Of a stretch of DNA of 28,315 nucleotides, positions 16,278-23,973 are shown in pieces. The DNA comes from Candidatus Omnitrophota bacterium (GTDB lineage: Bacteria > Omnitrophota > Koll11 > Duberdicusellales > 4484-171): positions 1-28,315 of the forward strand of contig JAUYCY010000165.1 of assembly GCA_030692055.1 (NCBI GenBank). The letters are read 5' to 3'. Both the position numbers and the translations under genes were made by a program. How positions within the stretch are numbered: position 1 is the first letter of the stretch; each line of letters opens with the position of its first letter. Under the pieces are notes generated by a model. It was given only the letters and a program-made list of their open reading frames with translations, was not told the DNA's origin and searched no databases.

Positions 16278-16640
16278 GTTTTTTCAACACAATACCTGCG
16301 TTATGCCCTCCAAAACCGTAAGAAGTTGATATGGCTACGTTTACCTCAGCTTCTATTGACTTGTCTACTAGATTCAAATTCTCCCTAGGGTCAGGGACAT
16401 TATTACCATGCACCTGCGATCTCTTAATAGAAAGAGCAGTCACCGCAGTCTCTAAAGCCCCACTCGCCCCAAGAGTATGTCCGAGAATCCCTTTTGTAGA
16501 ATTAATATACGGTTGACGTTCTTTAGGGCCAAAGACTTCCACTATAGCCTCAGCTTCGATACCATCATTAACTAAAGTCCCGCTTCCATGGGCATTGAGA
16601 TAATCAATACGGTGGCATTGCTTAAGGTTATGCAGTAACT
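16267..16640 (-). pseudogene. C-terminal part of frameshifted beta-ketoacyl-ACP synthase
   Basis: This frame carries the last third of a FabF-type ketosynthase. It can be read from about 16640 as HNLKQCHRIDYLNAHGSGT, giving the first catalytic His in NAHGSGT, then KGILGHTLGASGALE with the second catalytic His, and ends SYGFGGHNAGIVLKK. The first in-frame ATG is only at 16542, inside the domain, so it is not an independent gene. It belongs with 16572-17540. Joined across a one-base gap near 16641-16648 the protein would be about 424 aa, normal for FabF. Confidence 0.8.
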
Positions 16641-17540
16641 GTTTATTTGAGTACCCGAAGGATCCATCTGAATAATATTATGCGCATCACTATTACTTTG
16701 GAAATCTATTATTTCCGCATAAATAGGCGCGCCGCGATTTATAGCATGTTGATATTCCTCCAGCACAAGAATACAAGCGGCCCCTTGAGAAAACAAAAAA
16801 CCAGTGCTTGTTTTAGAAAAAGGGTAAGGAACACCGTCTGGGGACAGAGTAAGGACACCTAACACATCGAATCCCCGCATAATTCCGCCAAAGCTATCAG
16901 ATAAATATTCTACTCCCCCGGTTAAAATAACATCTTCAGGCCCGTACTTTATTTTCTGATACGCATTACCTACCGCGAGAACCCCAGAGGCGCAGGCTGC
17001 GTTAACCGTATAGCTGGTTCCTTTTAATCCATAGGTAATTGAAATCCAGCTAGAAACCGAATTCGGCATAAGCATTGGAACAACCATGCGGTTATAGCGG
17101 ATTTTAACAGTATCTAAGGCTTTAGGGATTTCGTTCTTGTCCTTGATGATATGAGCTAAGTAGGAATGAAAACCGGTTTCCAGACTGCTAATACCTATGC
17201 CAACTATTACTCCGCAGCTACTAAGCTCTGGCGCAATAAAACCGTTTTCACCTTTATCTACTTTAAAACCTGAATCTTGCAAGGCTAAGAATGAGGCGAT
17301 TAAGGCCAGCTTATCTTCTCCCTGCGTAACTTTACCATAGTACTGAGGGAAGCCATAATCCTCGAGATCTACCACAGGATGAGAACTGTAATAACGGGAT
17401 TTAAACTTATACCCTATCTCAAAAGTTTCAGGTATTGCTTTAAGACAAATGCGGTTATTAAGAATGCTGTCGAAAAAATCGTTCTTGCCAATTCCAATGG
17501 AAGTTACCGGTCCAATACCAGTAATTACCACCCGCCGCAT
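16572..17540 (-). CDS. Beta-ketoacyl-ACP synthase, N-terminal part, frameshifted
   Basis: The 322-aa frame begins MRRVVITGIGPVTSIGIGKN and includes the nucleophile region NAACASG (Cys173) and the FSQGAACILVLEEY segment of a FabF/KAS II-type condensing enzyme. It runs normally to DPSGTQI and then drifts into non-homologous residues (SYCITLSNATVLIISM) before a stop. The correct continuation, with both catalytic His residues, lies in another frame (16267-16640). Inserting one base in the TAAACAG region at 16641-16648 restores a full protein. It may be a sequencing or assembly error in a short A run, or a real mutation. The start overlaps the ThiL-like stop by one base (TAATG). Confidence 0.85.
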   Translation of the reverse strand: MRRVVITGIGPVTSIGIGKNDFFDSILNNRICLKAIPETFEIGYKFKSRYYSSHPVVDLEDYGFPQYYGKVTQGEDKLALIASFLALQDSGFKVDKGENGFIAPELSSCGVIVGIGISSLETGFHSYLAHIIKDKNEIPKALDTVKIRYNRMVVPMLMPNSVSSWISITYGLKGTSYTVNAACASGVLAVGNAYQKIKYGPEDVILTGGVEYLSDSFGGIMRGFDVLGVLTLSPDGVPYPFSKTSTGFLFSQGAACILVLEEYQHAINRGAPIYAEIIDFQSNSDAHNIIQMDPSGTQINSYCITLSNATVLIISMPMEAGL

Positions 17541-18556
17541 TATTTGTGCTCCTTCAAATAATTGATAAGGTATTCTAAATACTCTTTGCGGTCATCAAAA
17601 TCCCTGGCGCGTACATGCAAACCACTTAAATCTATCAATCTATTACGATCAAAAAGCACCCTCGAAGATTCAATAAACTTTCCTATTTTGTAAAAGGAAA
17701 ATCCTTCTTGCTTTGCTCTCTTTATAAATACCTGTTCATCGCTTGGTCTTATAGTAAAAAGAAGTTCGTATTCCCCTGCTTCACCTAACAGCAATAATTC
17801 TTTAGGTAACGATATTGCTGAAGCGCCAAAAGAGCCTATATCAATATAGGGTAAATCTCTGATTTCATAACCAATACTATTAATTTCGGCAAGGATATTC
17901 AAAGCGTTAAATACGCCATCGCTAGTGTCAATGCAACAAGTCGCATAATCGCTAATAAATACCGATTCTTTAAGACGCAAAGGAAATTTGCTTTTAACAA
18001 TAGTGGATACAATTTTAAGGCGCTTATCATGGGAGTAGAATTTGAAAGCTGCCTCGAGATTCCCTAAGCCAATTTTGCCGGAAAGGTATATTTTATCGCC
18101 AACAGCAGCCCCTTTTCTGCTAAGTAATTTATTCCCTGCCTTGCCAATAACAACCGCAGTACAACGCCAGTCTTTTGCTTTGCCAAAATCACCACCGATA
18201 AAGGCCGTATCGGTTTTTTTAAGAACATCCGCAACCCCTTGGGTGAACTTTTTTATAAAATCTTTATTCCATGCAGTACTTACTACCATAGCATGCCCAT
18301 AGAATAACGGTATCCCTGCACAAGCAGAAATATCGCTTATTCCTCCGGCCGCTACATTCCACCCTAAAAAGTACGGGTCGTTATCACGGAACATATCCTC
18401 TGATGAAAATTCATCAATCGTAAAAAGTAACCGCTTATCAGCAAAGGAGATAACTTCCGCATCAGACTCAAAGCATTTATTAAGGTGCTGCTTACTTTCC
18501 GGGAACATGCCCGTAATCATTTCAATTATTTTTTTCTCGTCATTAACTTGCTTCAT
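17540..18556 (-). CDS. ThiL/AIR synthase-like protein in a lipid-type operon
   Basis: A 338-aa member of the PurM/ThiL ATP-binding fold. The Asp-rich metal sites of ThiL are recognisable: D32, D48 in FTIDEF, D75 in GGISDISACAG, D123 in IGGDFG, and CIDTSDG (D210, D213), followed by GEAGEYELLFTI, corresponding to the GGEDYELLF motif of ThiL. It resembles a kinase or synthase of that superfamily more than PurM. No thiamine genes are nearby, and it lies between a lipid kinase and a ketosynthase with overlapping ends (14 bp and 1 bp), so a repurposed phosphotransfer or ATP-activation step in the pathway is likely. True thiamine-monophosphate kinase activity is the alternative. Confidence 0.78.
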   Translation of the reverse strand: MKQVNDEKKIIEMITGMFPESKQHLNKCFESDAEVISFADKRLLFTIDEFSSEDMFRDNDPYFLGWNVAAGGISDISACAGIPLFYGHAMVVSTAWNKDFIKKFTQGVADVLKKTDTAFIGGDFGKAKDWRCTAVVIGKAGNKLLSRKGAAVGDKIYLSGKIGLGNLEAAFKFYSHDKRLKIVSTIVKSKFPLRLKESVFISDYATCCIDTSDGVFNALNILAEINSIGYEIRDLPYIDIGSFGASAISLPKELLLLGEAGEYELLFTIRPSDEQVFIKRAKQEGFSFYKIGKFIESSRVLFDRNRLIDLSGLHVRARDFDDRKEYLEYLINYLKEHK

Positions 18557-19517
18557 TTATCAACTCCAGTTTATCTTTAGCCATTTCAATTCGGCACGGC
18601 AGAAATCCTTGCGGATCACCGTCAAATTCTACCTCAGGAGTATTGCTATTACCATGTGCTTCAATGTTTTTAGTATACTTAAGGTACACGGTGTCGCTAT
18701 TGGGTATTTCTTTTCCGCTATAAATACATTTCAAATAATATGGCACTTTTATCCAGCTAACATTCCGTATTGTAAATGCATAAAAATTGTCATCCCCCTC
18801 TACTAAACTATTTTTTACCTTAATTCCGGATGCAATATGAAACGTCTTGCCAACCGAAAGATTATACAGTCCGGATAATAGCTCTTCTTTGCCATTAAAC
18901 GATATTGACAACTCTGAGGGACGATAACTCATGAATGCTTTGAGCAAGGCAAAAAAAGTTCCCAAATAATCACCTGCTATTTTTCTGGTACCTGAATTTG
19001 CGTAGCGGGCCACTGATGCACCTAGTCCTATATTCACGCAACAAGAAAAATACCGCGTAATGAAATTGGGGTCACTTCTAACGGATTTCCCGTTTAATTC
19101 TGGGTGCATTTTCGCGGCTAATATTATCTTCCCTATCTGTATTTTTGTAGTATTACCTGCCAAGAGCACATCTATGGACTGCTCAATGTTGACATAAGGC
19201 ACACAATAGCTTTTACAAAAATCCGGACTAGTCCCAGTATAAATAACGCCCAGCTTAACCCTAGACACTCTCAATCCGCTATCATCATAGAAACCATTCA
19301 GGACCTTATTAATAGTACCATCGCCCCCAACTGCAACCACAACGTCATAGTCTGATAAATTCGCTTTTTGTGAGAACAAATAAGCATCCTGTAAAGATCC
19401 GGTAATGCCATATTCGTAATCAACTTTTCTATCATTTAGTAAACCGCGTATGCGAGAGATAAGTTTTTCGTTCTGGCCAGTACGCGAGCCAGGGTTAAAA
19501 ATAAAAAAATATTTCAT
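18543..19517 (-). CDS. Diacylglycerol kinase-like lipid kinase
   Basis: A 324-aa protein of the DAG kinase/sphingosine kinase/YegS family, which phosphorylates a lipid hydroxyl with ATP. Visible are the N-terminal IFNPGSRTG loop, AVGGDGTINKVLNG (GGDGT at 64-68) and YTGTSPDFCKSY, where YegS-type enzymes read GTxNDFAR. The C-terminal half has the beta-rich VEFDGDPQG strand that supplies the acidic residue of the family. It is coupled to the upstream PLP synthase by an ATGA overlap. In this context the substrate is probably the operon's own lipid alcohol rather than diacylglycerol; that is inference. Confidence 0.85.
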   Translation of the reverse strand: MKYFFIFNPGSRTGQNEKLISRIRGLLNDRKVDYEYGITGSLQDAYLFSQKANLSDYDVVVAVGGDGTINKVLNGFYDDSGLRVSRVKLGVIYTGTSPDFCKSYCVPYVNIEQSIDVLLAGNTTKIQIGKIILAAKMHPELNGKSVRSDPNFITRYFSCCVNIGLGASVARYANSGTRKIAGDYLGTFFALLKAFMSYRPSELSISFNGKEELLSGLYNLSVGKTFHIASGIKVKNSLVEGDDNFYAFTIRNVSWIKVPYYLKCIYSGKEIPNSDTVYLKYTKNIEAHGNSNTPEVEFDGDPQGFLPCRIEMAKDKLELINEAS

Positions 19518-20701
19518 TTGAAGCTAATTTCCTTGGCGATTTTTCTAAATATATTCAACGCCTTATTGATAGTGCTATCGGACAAGTTAGCCCCGGCAAT
19601 CAACCGTATTTTATTTTCATTAGGCGGCACTGAAGGGGGTATAAACGGCGTTGCCAAAATATTGTTCGCGTGAATCATTTTTGCCATACAGGCACAAGAC
19701 TCCAAATCTTTTATTAAGATAGAGGTAATTGGTGCCTGCCCTCCTGATAAATTAAATCCATTATCAATAAGACACTCACTTATCATTTGTTTATAACGCC
19801 ACATTTTTTCACTAAGAGCTGGGAACTCTTTATCAATTATATCGAGTACGGCTTCAATGCCAGCAAGAATAGGTGGCGGCAGAGCTGTCGAATAAATAAA
19901 GCCTGGACATGAATACTTCAAATATTCTATTAATTCTTTCTTGCCACTAATGATTCCTCCGGCATTTGCCAATGCTTTACCTAAAGAGGCGGTATATATC
20001 CCGTCGAAATTCTCAATATTTTTTTCTTCTAAAATTCCACGACCGGATCGGCCAATAACTCCAATACCGTGGGAATCATCAATAACCGGTATAACATTGA
20101 ATTCCGCGCATAAATTAACTATCTCATCAAACGGGGCAATGCTTCCTTCAGTAGAAAATACCGATTCAGTAACTACAAACACCCGTTTATATCCAGATGT
20201 TTTTTCTAATATCTTCTTGAGGTGACTCACGTTATTATGTAGAAACGGTTTGATTTTACACCCTGCCAAACGCACTCCCTGGACAAGCGAAGCGTGCGCA
20301 TAATGATCGATAATAATTAAGTCGTCAGTTTGTGCTAATGATAGGAACAAAGCGCAATTAGCCTGATAGCCCGATGGAAAAATGATTGAATCTTGGAGCC
20401 CTACAAACCTTGCCAATCTTTGCTCAAGCCGCTTTAAAATAACCATAGAACCGGTAGCTATCGGAGTACCGCACATAGAAGCACCATACTCCGCTGCGGC
20501 ACGAGCTATCGCTTGAGCAACTCGTTTATCTGCGGCAAGGCCGAGATAATTATTCGAGGCTAAGTTAATAAATTCTTTACCATCGATAATAAGAGGATCA
20601 CTTAAGCTTGACTCTATACTGCAATAATAAGGATTAAAATCATATTTGTGCGCAAGGCTCAGATCTATGTTTAGACCAGAATAAAAATCAGCTCTTTCCA
20701 T
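19514..20701 (-). CDS. Alpha-oxoamine synthase (PLP; BioF/KBL/serine palmitoyltransferase family)
   Basis: A 395-aa fold-type I PLP enzyme that condenses an amino acid with an acyl thioester and releases CO2. Signatures are LASNNYLGL (47-55), the PLP-stacking His133 in DHYAHAS, D208 in VIDDSHG binding the pyridine nitrogen, and the Schiff-base Lys242 in TASLGKALANAGG. It directly follows an ACP gene with a one-base overlap, suggesting acyl-ACP as substrate, the arrangement seen for serine palmitoyltransferase in several bacteria. No biotin genes lie nearby, so BioF is unlikely. The amino acid used (Ser, Gly or Ala) cannot be read from the sequence by eye. Confidence 0.9.
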   Translation of the reverse strand: MERADFYSGLNIDLSLAHKYDFNPYYCSIESSLSDPLIIDGKEFINLASNNYLGLAADKRVAQAIARAAAEYGASMCGTPIATGSMVILKRLEQRLARFVGLQDSIIFPSGYQANCALFLSLAQTDDLIIIDHYAHASLVQGVRLAGCKIKPFLHNNVSHLKKILEKTSGYKRVFVVTESVFSTEGSIAPFDEIVNLCAEFNVIPVIDDSHGIGVIGRSGRGILEEKNIENFDGIYTASLGKALANAGGIISGKKELIEYLKYSCPGFIYSTALPPPILAGIEAVLDIIDKEFPALSEKMWRYKQMISECLIDNGFNLSGGQAPITSILIKDLESCACMAKMIHANNILATPFIPPSVPPNENKIRLIAGANLSDSTINKALNIFRKIAKEISFK

Positions 20702-20946
20702 TAGGACTCCTTAAGCTCAGGATAGTGCTGCCTTAATCCATTTACAATATCAACTACAGTGTTAATACCGTTAAACTCTTTCTCATGAATCGTGATACCA
20801 AATTCATCCTCTAACGCATTAATAATAATGACCATACCAAATGAATCTAAACCAAGATCATTGCGTAAATCCGTATTCAACGTTACTTTTGCTTTTTTCT
20901 CAAGATTCTCTTCAATTGCCTTTATAGCCCTATCTCCTAAGCTCAC
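20701..20946 (-). CDS. Acyl carrier protein
   Basis: An 81-aa ACP with the 4'-phosphopantetheine attachment site in GLDSFGMV (Ser35) and the normal acidic helix pattern (ALEDEFGI). It is too short for a fused domain. It is probably the pathway-specific carrier of this operon: the ATG of the PLP synthase overlaps its stop by one base, and a ketosynthase lies downstream. A TTTTTCCTCCTAGC stretch on the plus strand just before its start provides a Shine-Dalgarno (AGGAGG). Confidence 0.93.
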   Translation of the reverse strand: MSLGDRAIKAIEENLEKKAKVTLNTDLRNDLGLDSFGMVIIINALEDEFGITIHEKEFNGINTVVDIVNGLRQHYPELKES

Positions 20947-20960
20947 TTTTTCCTCCTAGC

Positions 20961-22172
20961 TTAAACAGCCTTTTCAAAATAGCACCTTAGAGAATTAGGA
21001 CTATCACACATTACCGCACACATATTACAATCCAAACACTTTGTCGCATAACAATCATTGTCCATTAATTTGGCAACTAAATCAGGCTCACAGATAAAAG
21101 GTCTGCACAGGCTAACAAAATCGGTTTCTTTTCTTTCTACTGCCCTAGTCATTTCTTGTTTTGTCCTGAAACCGCCGACGCATATAATAGGTATTTGAGT
21201 GTGTTGTTTGGCTATTTTGGCGTAAGGCAAATTATACATTGGTGTAAACATCTTGAGCCGCGGTTTCACAAAGGGATAAAGAACTCTTTTCCGCAGAAAT
21301 CGGCCAAGAATACCATGTGTGTTATACTTGGGATTATATTGCAATATTAAATCAAGAGGAATACTCCTACCCCTGAATATACTTAACGCATGATCCATAG
21401 TGCCATAACTTATTTCAATAGCATCCACTCTCTTGTAATCAAGAAAGCGTATTAACTGAACAAAATGGTCTTTGCTGAAATTATTCCGGTAATCATCTCC
21501 GGCGCTTATTTTAACCAATAAGGGAAAATCGCTGCCACATTTTTCCCGTATTTTATCAATTATAACTTCCAGAAAATGAGTACCTATCTCGGTCTTTTGA
21601 TCTACACCAAAAATATCTTTCCGATTATTAATAGACGGCAAAATAAACTGATGCACAAGATAACCATGAGCCGCATGTAGCTGCACGCCGTCAAAACCGG
21701 CTCTTTTACACCGCAAAGCAGCATCTGCAAACCGCTGAGTTAAAGCTAGCGCTTCCTCCGTAGTTAATTTCTTAGGAATACTGCCAAAATAAGACGATCT
21801 CTTTGAGGATACACCTCTCACAGGTCCGCCCACGGCTTTAGCTACGGTTTGCCGACCGCAATGAGCTATTTGCATAAAAATCCTACCATCACATGAATGC
21901 ACTTGATCAGTCAATCGCTTGTACGCTGGAATTTTTGAGTCGTCATCAATACCAGCTTGTCCCGGATGCATTGCTCGACCGCAATTACTTATATAGACAA
22001 AACCGGTAATAATTGCCCCGATACTATTTTTCGCTAACGCAGCATACTTGGTGAGGTATTCATCGGTTGGGAAACCTTGATTATCGCACATCCCCTCATG
22101 AGTCGCGGAACGCAATATCCTATTTGTTAAAGTTAAATTGCCTATTTTGGCCGGCTGAAAAAGTTGGCTCAT
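20961..22172 (-). CDS. Old Yellow Enzyme-type NADH:flavin oxidoreductase with C-terminal Cys cluster
   Basis: A 403-aa FMN TIM-barrel enzyme. Typical features are FQPAKIGNLTLTNRILRSAT at the N-terminus, QIAHCGRQT around 100, and QLHAAHGYLVHQFILPSINN, carrying the substrate-binding His pair, near 170. The tail holds C379-x2-C382-x2-C385-x3-C389-x7-C397, resembling the 4Fe-4S site of 2,4-dienoyl-CoA reductase-type relatives, but the extra FAD/NAD domain of those enzymes is missing. It probably reduces an activated C=C bond of the pathway intermediate, taking electrons from a separate donor. It is coupled to the UbiA gene by an ATGA overlap. Confidence 0.88.
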   Translation of the reverse strand: MSQLFQPAKIGNLTLTNRILRSATHEGMCDNQGFPTDEYLTKYAALAKNSIGAIITGFVYISNCGRAMHPGQAGIDDDSKIPAYKRLTDQVHSCDGRIFMQIAHCGRQTVAKAVGGPVRGVSSKRSSYFGSIPKKLTTEEALALTQRFADAALRCKRAGFDGVQLHAAHGYLVHQFILPSINNRKDIFGVDQKTEIGTHFLEVIIDKIREKCGSDFPLLVKISAGDDYRNNFSKDHFVQLIRFLDYKRVDAIEISYGTMDHALSIFRGRSIPLDLILQYNPKYNTHGILGRFLRKRVLYPFVKPRLKMFTPMYNLPYAKIAKQHTQIPIICVGGFRTKQEMTRAVERKETDFVSLCRPFICEPDLVAKLMDNDCYATKCLDCNMCAVMCDSPNSLRCYFEKAV

Positions 22173-23152
22173 GATTTTGGATTAGCATGTAAATCAAATA
22201 AAAAACCCACAAATACATACGACATAATAAACAACCACAATGCAAGATCTGGGTTAAAAAAAGCAATTATTGTTGCTTCTCCGCAGACGCATGCACGAAA
22301 ATTTGTTTTTAATGACTCATAGGTTTTTGGACCGCTGGGATTCCGATAATAAAGTACGCCAGTCCATGTCTGCAAAAACACGGTTAAACATCCTAGCATA
22401 ATAAACGTACTGTTAAGTTTTACCCATAAAATGTTCGTGGCTTTTAAAATAAAGAAAGCCATTGTGGGCAAAAAAGTGGCAAAAAGCGCTATTAACCGGG
22501 CGTTATTTAATCCGTATTTTACTACAAGAGTTTCCTTGCCCGCAGCCTTATCCCCCTGATAATCCTTAAAATAAGTGTAGAAAGTCATTAGTCCATTAAT
22601 AATCCAAACGAGTATTAACGCGGAGGCGCGATGTGATGCTAAAAAGGTCGCCTGAGTTGGACCACAGGCATAAAACCCATAAAAAGCAGACATGGTAATC
22701 ATTAGCCCAAACACAACATTGCCAAGAATACTACGCCCTTTTGCGTACTCATAGACGATGTTAAGTAACACTCCCGCAAAAAGAAAGATTACCGCTATCG
22801 GCTCAAGATAAAACCAGGTAACTCCAGCACCCAGAAGAAGTATTGCTATTGAAAGAACTAACGCCTTGTTGGTATCAAGTTCACCAGTTACCATGGGACG
22901 GTCAGGAGCATTAATCCTGTCTTCTTTAAGCCCCAAATAATCATTAATTATCTGATTAACACCCCAGCCTAAAAACAACATGAATAAGATGACAATTTTT
23001 TTCTCTTGACTAGGAAGAATTTCGATTGTTCTTTCATGATGATTTTTAGCTAATAACTCATAGTAGGCAACTCCAATCCATCCTGCCATGCCTGTCACAA
23101 AAGAATAATAAAGCCGCATTGATTTAACATACGCCTTAATAAACTTTATCAT
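22169..23152 (-). CDS. UbiA family prenyltransferase
   Basis: A 327-aa integral membrane enzyme of the UbiA superfamily, which transfers a polyprenyl group from its diphosphate to an acceptor. Both Asp-rich motifs are seen: N70-D71-YLGLKE-D78 with RINAPDRP after it, and D197-YQG-D201-KAAG. About eight to nine membrane helices are visible. The NAPDRP(M)VTGEL form is shared with geranylgeranylglyceryl-phosphate and chlorophyll-type branches as well as quinone enzymes, so the acceptor is open. It is the first gene of the operon, with AGGAGG at 23161-23166, eight bases before the ATG. It implies that the product carries or contains an isoprenoid chain. Confidence 0.9.
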   Translation of the reverse strand: MIKFIKAYVKSMRLYYSFVTGMAGWIGVAYYELLAKNHHERTIEILPSQEKKIVILFMLFLGWGVNQIINDYLGLKEDRINAPDRPMVTGELDTNKALVLSIAILLLGAGVTWFYLEPIAVIFLFAGVLLNIVYEYAKGRSILGNVVFGLMITMSAFYGFYACGPTQATFLASHRASALILVWIINGLMTFYTYFKDYQGDKAAGKETLVVKYGLNNARLIALFATFLPTMAFFILKATNILWVKLNSTFIMLGCLTVFLQTWTGVLYYRNPSGPKTYESLKTNFRACVCGEATIIAFFNPDLALWLFIMSYVFVGFLFDLHANPKS

Positions 23153-23212
23153 CCTGTCATCCTCCTTTTAATTGCCCAGATCCATTTGAGTGAGTTTTAT
23201 TTATCTTTATAC

Positions 23213-23962
23213 TTAAAGCGTTGCTTCAAACCACTCCCTAATTTCACGGAAGAATTCTTCGCGAGAGTCTTTCATCAAGTATTCCGCATGGGGCCCGTTT
23301 TTGATCAGTATTGGCGAAGAAGGAGTCATAGGATAGGCAATATAGGCCTTAAGCCCGGCCTTAATAAAACCTAAACCTATAGCTTCGTTGCCTGTAATTA
23401 GCGGTAAACTTTTTTGCGATAAAGCCTCTATGGCTACTATTTCTTTTGTTTCATTATATCCGCGTAGCGCGACCTTTAGATTTAGCTCTATCTCTTTACC
23501 TATAACTTTTCTGAAAACTTTTTCTAAAATATCCCACTTAATGCCTGTAGATTTACAAAAAGCCCCAACAAGGCAGGAATTGCGCATTACCTGCGAAGTG
23601 TTTTCCTCTTTAATAATTTTCTCTAAAGGTATTCCAAAGGTTTTAGCACTAATCGCGTGGGCTATTGTTACGGCATCAGAGTTATAAATTATAATGGTAT
23701 CATCTTTCACTCTCTGATAATGTAAATCCAAACTATCTTGATTAAGCGCTAGAAGAAAATCAACTTTATTGAGGTGGGTGGATATTTTATTTTTTGCTGC
23801 GCGAATAATAGAAAAAGCGTGACCTCCCCTTATAATAGAGGGATAATTACGGTAGATATAGATACGATAGCCAACTGTGTTTAAAATACGCGCGATAAGC
23901 GTGCCGGCCTTATCTATGCCATCACCTGCTTTACCACCAATAAGAATAGAAAAATCATTCAT
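23213..23962 (-). CDS. 2-oxoacid:acceptor oxidoreductase, gamma domain plus truncated alpha domain (KorA-like)
   Basis: A 249-aa protein. Residues 1-185 are a complete gamma-type domain (IGGKAGDGIDKAGTLIARIL, YPSIIRGGHAFSII), as fused at the front of KorA-type alpha subunits. At about 190 the alpha domain starts normally with GNEAIGLGFIKAGLKAYIAYPMTPSSPIL, the thiamine-enzyme pyrimidine-domain entry, but then breaks off. The last 30 residues (KNGPHAEYLMKDSREEFF onwards) do not look like KorA and may be the end of an unrelated protein, perhaps an alpha/beta-hydrolase C-terminus. About 350 residues of alpha and any beta subunit are missing. It is probably non-functional as an oxidoreductase and marks a rearrangement beside the lipid-type operon. 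Confidence 0.8.
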   Translation of the reverse strand: MNDFSILIGGKAGDGIDKAGTLIARILNTVGYRIYIYRNYPSIIRGGHAFSIIRAAKNKISTHLNKVDFLLALNQDSLDLHYQRVKDDTIIIYNSDAVTIAHAISAKTFGIPLEKIIKEENTSQVMRNSCLVGAFCKSTGIKWDILEKVFRKVIGKEIELNLKVALRGYNETKEIVAIEALSQKSLPLITGNEAIGLGFIKAGLKAYIAYPMTPSSPILIKNGPHAEYLMKDSREEFFREIREWFEATL

Positions 23963-23973
23963 TATTTATAATC

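Noticed and set aside
19514..20701. BioF for biotin synthesis
   Set aside because: No other biotin genes nearby, and the gene is coupled to a dedicated ACP and lipid enzymes; family membership alone does not support biotin.
13354..23152. Canonical bacterial sphingolipid (ceramide) operon
   Set aside because: The synthase, ACP and reductase fit, but no ceramide synthase or acyl-CoA ligase is present and UbiA, OYE, ThiL-like and radical SAM genes are extra; only partial resemblance is claimed.
13354..23152. Ladderane or carotenoid-like cluster
   Set aside because: No phytoene desaturase-like enzymes, FabZ dehydratases or multiple ketosynthases as expected for those pathways.
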